Assembly (NCBI RefSeq): GCF_014874095.1 | Contig: NZ_JADBEB010000001.1 | Coordinates: 5,890,001 to 5,954,000, forward strand | DNA length: 64,000 bases | Reading direction: 5' to 3' | Source: Plantactinospora soyae | GTDB lineage: Bacteria > Actinomycetota > Actinomycetes > Mycobacteriales > Micromonosporaceae | Shown here: positions 59,922 through 64,000 of the stretch, piece after piece | Layout: the number at the start of each line of letters is the position of its first letter | Numbering within the stretch: the first letter of the stretch is position 1 | Made by a program: the position numbers and the translations under genes | Notes under the pieces: generated by a model | Database searches by the model: none | What the model was told of the DNA's origin: nothing | The model's input: the letters and a program-made list of their open reading frames with translations, nothing else

Positions 59922-60914
59922 ATGCAGATCGTCTTCGGCGACCTGGTCATCTGCGACTACGAGCTGGGCGCCACGCTGTCACCGATCGAGTTGGAGCTGT
60001 ACACGTCGGGCGTGCAGGCGGTACCGGAAGTGCTGCTCGGCGAGCCGCTGACGCTCGGCAGCCTCCGGCGCCAGGGAGTGCTCGACATCCCGCTGGCCGA
60101 GTTCGTCCGGGTCCGCGACCGGTTCACCGAACGTGTCTGGTCGGCCGGTACGGCGGCGGCGACCCGCCGACACCTCGACGACCTCGTACGCCGGGCGGAC
60201 ACGCTCGCCGGGGACGTCGAAGCCCGGCTCCTGGCCGACCGGATCGACGGCGATCTGCTGCGCGCCTACCACGGCACCCTGGTCCGGCTGATGGCGTACC
60301 ACGTGCTCAACTGGTGGCTGCCGGTGGACGACTACGAACGGCTCCTCGCCGGGCTCCTCGGTCCCGAGCGGGGCCGCGACGTGCTGTTCCGGTTGCTGAC
60401 ACCGAGCCGGCAGCCCCACATGATCTCGTTCCACGAGGAGATCCTGGCCGCGGACCGGTCGGCGCCGGCTGCCGCCGAACGACTCGCCAGGCAGGTCGGT
60501 TACCTACAGACCTGGGGTGCGGCGGCCTCCGTCCTGGAGAGCCCGGCCGCGATGAGCCAGCACCTGAGCGGGCTCGACGCCGGCCATGCGGCCGACGGCC
60601 TTGCGCTCATGCGGGCGGCCCGGACCGATGCCCGGCGGCGCCGCGACGAGGCCCTGGCCGAGGCGCTGGCGGCCGCCCACGCCGACCCGGCGCGGTTCGA
60701 CCGGGTGGAGGCCCTGGCGATCATGTGTCAACTTGCCTGTGACGAGGAGGAGGACCGCCGCGTGCACCAGTTGCGCGGGCTGCGCAACCTACGCGTCGTC
60801 GCCCGGCTCGCCGGCACCGACCTCACCCGAACCAGCTTCGTGCGGCTGCTGAGTACCGCGGCCGGCAGCGTCCGGACACCGCTGGCCGGGGTACCCGGCA
60901 CGGACGGGCGGTGA
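59922..60914 (+). CDS. Helical protein resembling the central domain of PEP-synthase-like enzymes
   Basis: A 330-residue, mostly helical protein. I recognise no stand-alone family, but the segments LLTPSRQPHMISFHEEILAA, LARQVGYLQTWGA and MCQLACDEEEDRRVHQLRGL resemble the helical linker between the ATP-grasp and the phospho-His domains in rifampin phosphotransferase/PEP-synthase-like enzymes. The next gene encodes both those domains without a linker, so the enzyme appears to be split. The N-terminal MQIVFGDLVICDYELGATLS is unlike that family. AAAGGA precedes the ATG. Four bases separate it from the next gene, so both are surely co-expressed. Role inferred. Confidence 0.6.
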   Translation: MQIVFGDLVICDYELGATLSPIELELYTSGVQAVPEVLLGEPLTLGSLRRQGVLDIPLAEFVRVRDRFTERVWSAGTAAATRRHLDDLVRRADTLAGDVEARLLADRIDGDLLRAYHGTLVRLMAYHVLNWWLPVDDYERLLAGLLGPERGRDVLFRLLTPSRQPHMISFHEEILAADRSAPAAAERLARQVGYLQTWGAAASVLESPAAMSQHLSGLDAGHAADGLALMRAARTDARRRRDEALAEALAAAHADPARFDRVEALAIMCQLACDEEEDRRVHQLRGLRNLRVVARLAGTDLTRTSFVRLLSTAAGSVRTPLAGVPGTDGR

Positions 60915-60918
60915 CCCG

Positions 60919-62721
60919 GTGCCGCGCCCGTCCTTCCTGCATCCCCTCGCCGCCGCCGACGACCCGGCACTGATGGGGCGCAAGGCCGTGGGCCTGCGCC
61001 TCGCCTCGGTTGCGGGTCTGCCCGTACCCCCGGCACTCGTGCTCGACGCCGATGCCCTGCGCGCCCATCTTGACTACCATGGCGGCCCGGTGGATGCGGT
61101 GACCGCGATCCTCGAAGGTCACCTGCCCGAGCGCGTGGCGCACGCCGTGCACTCCGCCGCGGAGCACTTCCGTACCGCCCAGCACGGGGTTGTCGTCCGC
61201 TCCTCGGCACCCGGCGAGGACGGCGAGGACCTCTCCTTTGCCGGCCAGTTCGGATCGTTCTTCTGCCCCAGCCGCCCCAACGCGGTGCAGACGGCGGTCC
61301 GCCGCGTCTGGGCCAGCGCGTTCGGCACCACGATCCGGCAGTACGAGCAGAACCGCCCGGACCGGTCCGAGCGCGCCCCGGCGATGGCGGTGATCGTCCA
61401 ACAGGCCGTGAATCCCTGGTGTTCCGGTGTTCTCGCGGCCGACGCCGGTGGCCGCGGCAGGCTTCTCGTGGAGAGCTGTCCCGGACTGCCGGTACCGGTG
61501 GTGCAGGGGTTGATCCGCCCGGAGGTGCTGGTGTCGCGCCAACCCGGCCACAGCGACCTGCACGACGGGGATCGCCACGTCTGGGTCGTCACTGCCGGCG
61601 GTCCCGGTGCCCCCGAGGTGCTGCCCGGCGACCTCTTCCCGGCGCCGGACGGCTTTCCGCTGCCGGACGGCGCCGGGACCGAGCAGCCGTGGAAGGTGGT
61701 GTGGCGCGAGCCGGCCGGTGTCCTGGTCTATCTCCAACCGCCGGAGCGGGTCCAGCAGACGCCCGCGCTCACGGCGGGCGACGAAGCCATCTTTCGTGAC
61801 CTGGTCCGGCGGCTGCCGGACCCGGGTGGTGCCGGACTGGACGTGGAGTGGGCCCGCGACGCGAGCGGCCTGCACCTCCTACAGGTCCGTCCGCTCACCG
61901 CCCCGGTGCCGCTGGAGCCCCGGGCGAGCGGCACCGGTGGAAGCGACCCGTTGATCGGGTCGACACTCCTGCACGGCCGTCCGGCCGCGGCAGGGCACGC
62001 CGAGGGCCCGGTCTGGCTGGGCTCTCAGCCCGGTGTGGCCGCCGAGCAGATGCCGGACGGCGCGGTGCTGGTCTGCTCCGGGCTCTCCACGGACCTGATG
62101 CCCGCGCTGCTCCGGGCCGCAGGTGTGATCAGTGGCGAGGCCGGTGTCCTGGCCCACACCGCGATCGTCGCCCGCGAGCTGGGCAAGCCGTGCGTGATCG
62201 ATATCCCGATCGGTTCGGGCCGGCTGAAGAACGGCGATCTGGTGCACCTCGACGGCGATCGGGGCACCGTCCGGCTCCTCGGGGAGTCGGGCCAGGGCCC
62301 GGCCGGCGACCCGCCACCGATGCCCGGCACGCCCCCAGCGGATCGGGCGCTCCCGGACGCACTACTGATCGTGGTGACCCGGCACAGCGGCGAGGGGGGA
62401 TTGGCAGCACCGGTCGACATCGGCTCGTGGAGCTGGCTCGGCGTCCTGCTTCCGGACCCGCCTGCCGCCTCGGACGGGGCCGAGACCCACCGGCTGCTCC
62501 GTACCCGGCTCTCGGCCGGCGGCTGGGCGGGCACCCCGCTGGCCGGCGGCGGCGAGGTGTGGCGGGCGGTGCGCACGGTGCCCGGCGAGACATGGCGGCT
62601 GGACCTGTCCGACGGCCGGGCGATCCTCGGCGTACCGGGCCGGGAGCCCGTTGTCTGCCGACTGCGGACGGCCTCGCCCGAGGCCCTGACCCAGCTCGTC
62701 TCGACGGGGGTCCTGAGATGA
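60919..62721 (+). CDS. PEP/pyruvate-kinase-like phosphotransferase
   Basis: A 600-residue enzyme of the PEP synthase/rifampin phosphotransferase type. The ATP-grasp PPDK_N domain (residues 1-330) has GRKAVGLRLASVAGLPVPP, VVVRSSAPGEDGEDLSFAGQ and LDVEWARDASGLHLLQVRPL. A mobile phospho-His domain (about 350-450) has SGEAGVLAHTAIVARELGKP with His413 as the expected phospho-carrier. Between them the usual helical linker is absent, apparently supplied by the preceding gene. The last about 150 residues are an extra domain I do not recognise. Such enzymes pass phosphate from ATP via His to a small molecule or pyruvate; the acceptor here is unknown. The GTG start lies four bases after the previous stop, and the stop overlaps the start of the next gene. 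Confidence 0.78.
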   Translation: MPRPSFLHPLAAADDPALMGRKAVGLRLASVAGLPVPPALVLDADALRAHLDYHGGPVDAVTAILEGHLPERVAHAVHSAAEHFRTAQHGVVVRSSAPGEDGEDLSFAGQFGSFFCPSRPNAVQTAVRRVWASAFGTTIRQYEQNRPDRSERAPAMAVIVQQAVNPWCSGVLAADAGGRGRLLVESCPGLPVPVVQGLIRPEVLVSRQPGHSDLHDGDRHVWVVTAGGPGAPEVLPGDLFPAPDGFPLPDGAGTEQPWKVVWREPAGVLVYLQPPERVQQTPALTAGDEAIFRDLVRRLPDPGGAGLDVEWARDASGLHLLQVRPLTAPVPLEPRASGTGGSDPLIGSTLLHGRPAAAGHAEGPVWLGSQPGVAAEQMPDGAVLVCSGLSTDLMPALLRAAGVISGEAGVLAHTAIVARELGKPCVIDIPIGSGRLKNGDLVHLDGDRGTVRLLGESGQGPAGDPPPMPGTPPADRALPDALLIVVTRHSGEGGLAAPVDIGSWSWLGVLLPDPPAASDGAETHRLLRTRLSAGGWAGTPLAGGGEVWRAVRTVPGETWRLDLSDGRAILGVPGREPVVCRLRTASPEALTQLVSTGVLR

Positions 62722-64000
62722 CCCTCCACGAGCACTACCTGCCGGCGGCCCGCCGGCTGCTCGACGCCGCCGGGCTGCGCCGGAGCCTCGACGAGATCCG
62801 CCGACTGCCGGGCATCGAGACGGTGGACGTCTTCCCCGATGTCACGGTCAAGGACTGGGGGTTTCCCTCCGGCCTGGCGATCCGGTCACGCGGGTACCTG
62901 TACCCCTTGGCCGTGCCGGACCCGGGCAGCGGATACCACGTGAGTGCCCTGCCGATGCACCGCGACCAGCTCGGCCCGGATGAGGTCCGGGCCCTCTACG
63001 ACGCCGTCGCGAGCTCGGTCAACCACCGCGACCTGCGGTACGAGTATCCCAAGGTCGACCTCGACCGGGTACTGGCCGACGGGCTGGACTACGCCGCCCA
63101 GCTGCACCCGGACCTGGGTGGCCCCGCGGCGGAGCCCGCCGACCGAGGGTGGCACCGGGCCGGCGTCGTCGCCCGCTTCGACGACGACCTCAAGGCAACC
63201 CTGCGGCGTTCGCTCGGCGGGGCCGACGGACACTACGTCGCGGTGCAGTGGATTCAGCAGCTCCTGGATCCCGAAACGGCGCAGCGACACGGGCTGCGTA
63301 CCGGACAACTCGTCCTGATCATCCACATCGGTGCCAGACCGATGCGGGAGTACATCTACCGGCGGTACGGCCTCCCGGCAGCCGAACACAGCCTTCACGA
63401 CGGCACCGCGCTTCCGGAGCAGCTGCGCACCGGAATCTTCGCGGTACGCAGCGACAGCCCGTATGGCGAGGCGTACCTGGACTGCGCGGCGGCCAGTGCC
63501 AACTTCGGATACTTCAACCGTCACCTGGTCCGGCTCAATGTCCTGGCCGCACTGGCACCACGGTGGGGCGACCTCACCGGGCAGGCGCCGCTGCTGCAAC
63601 ACCGGCATCACACCGAGCTGAGCATTGCCGCCGACCAGACTGTCACGGCGCGCCGGGGCATCCAGCGGCTGGACGCCGACGCGGGTGGGGAATGGCTGCC
63701 GGACCGGAGGGACCCGCTCTCCTATGTGGCCGGTGGCGAGTTCGGCTCCAGCTATCTCGTCACCACCACCGATCCGGACCGGTACGCGAACCTGTGCGGT
63801 CACGGCATCCCCGAGTGGCAGCCCGTCGGCCGGTTCCGGGACCAGATCGACGACTGCCTGCCGCACGCCCGCGCGGCGGTCCGCAACTCCGCCTTCGCCC
63901 CTGCGACCTTCGCCCGCGACGTGGCTAACCTGGAGGAGACCACGGCACACGTCTGCGACATCGGCATGGCGCGACCGGTGGCCCGGCTGTACCCGTTGGC
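62718..64000 (+). CDS. RtcB-like protein, 3' partial
   Basis: At least 427 residues, running off the window. Motifs in order resemble the RtcB RNA ligase family: RRLPGIETVDVFPDVT (normally PDVH), AVPDPGSGY (normally VDIGCGM; the metal Asp kept, Cys changed to Ser), GHYVAVQW (normally GNHFIEVQ; His kept), LIIHIGARP (normally HSGSRG; His kept), AAASANFGYFNRHLV, HHTELSI (normally HN), TARRGIQR (normally xRKGA) and CGHGIPEW (normally SHGAGR, with the guanylylated His). So most catalytic positions can be matched but several are changed; the activity may differ from RNA ligation. ATG overlaps the TGA of the phosphotransferase gene, so it belongs to the same operon. Alignment is by eye. Confidence 0.6.
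   Translation, partial: MTLHEHYLPAARRLLDAAGLRRSLDEIRRLPGIETVDVFPDVTVKDWGFPSGLAIRSRGYLYPLAVPDPGSGYHVSALPMHRDQLGPDEVRALYDAVASSVNHRDLRYEYPKVDLDRVLADGLDYAAQLHPDLGGPAAEPADRGWHRAGVVARFDDDLKATLRRSLGGADGHYVAVQWIQQLLDPETAQRHGLRTGQLVLIIHIGARPMREYIYRRYGLPAAEHSLHDGTALPEQLRTGIFAVRSDSPYGEAYLDCAAASANFGYFNRHLVRLNVLAALAPRWGDLTGQAPLLQHRHHTELSIAADQTVTARRGIQRLDADAGGEWLPDRRDPLSYVAGGEFGSSYLVTTTDPDRYANLCGHGIPEWQPVGRFRDQIDDCLPHARAAVRNSAFAPATFARDVANLEETTAHVCDIGMARPVARLYPL

Overview
The window is about 70% GC and coding-dense, with GTG starts, ATGA-type stop/start overlaps, two SARP/AfsR-type regulators, a LuxR-family ATPase regulator, WYL- and MerR-type regulators, several Tat signals and a probable mycothiol-linked DsbA-fold protein. 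This points to a filamentous actinomycete. The family Micromonosporaceae is a guess, not shown. No rRNA, tRNA, CRISPR array, replication origin or intact insertion sequence was seen.

Layout. (1) 1-8050: one tightly coupled operon, MaoC-like dehydratase (partial), aldehyde dehydrogenase, a five-part Liv-type ABC importer and an iron alcohol dehydrogenase; it looks like uptake and oxidation of a small organic acid or alcohol. (2) 8113-12335: NarL/DesK-type two-component system divergent from a MacB/FtsX-type ABC exporter pair. (3) 12510-14045: Tat-exported carotenoid oxygenase. (4) 14171-33400: a rhamnogalacturonan (pectin) island resembling the Bacillus subtilis yes/yet/lpl genes: YetA-like PL26 lyase, LplB/LplC-like permeases, LplA-like binding lipoprotein, DUF624, DUF1961, and further on a GH43 arabinosidase and a large secreted PL11 lyase. 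Three LacI-like dyads sit in front of these transcription units. A META-domain protein, a Cys-rich secreted protein, a frameshifted SARP regulator and a divergent RidA/WYL pair with a 35-bp dyad are interleaved. (5) 33760-39445: DsbA-fold oxidoreductase, DesK-like two-component system, secreted proteinase K-like subtilase, secreted cyclophilin. (6) 39446-46880: a decay zone with fragments of an FMN reductase, a membrane protein, a LysR regulator, a Tn3-family transposase and an erythromycin-esterase-like gene, around an intact class A beta-lactamase, a fused class C-type serine hydrolase and a MerR regulator. (7) 46881-57616: LuxR-type ATPase regulator, heterodimeric ABC exporter pair, radical SAM enzyme lacking a SPASM motif, and an intact SARP regulator; this resembles a small peptide-type biosynthetic locus. 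(8) 57843-64000 (runs off the end): glycosyltransferase, sulfotransferase, a 59-residue peptide with a near-ideal ribosome binding site, a strong intergenic hairpin, a helical protein like the middle of PEP-synthase-type enzymes, a PEP/pyruvate-kinase-like enzyme lacking that middle part, and an RtcB-like protein.

The best candidate for an undescribed system is region 8, possibly together with region 7. A peptide gene followed by a hairpin and then coupled enzyme genes is the layout of many ribosomal-peptide operons, but the enzyme set (split PEP-dependent phosphotransferase plus a divergent RtcB homologue, with sulfotransferase and glycosyltransferase) is not one I can match to a named class. 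All family calls were made by eye from motifs; no database search was possible.
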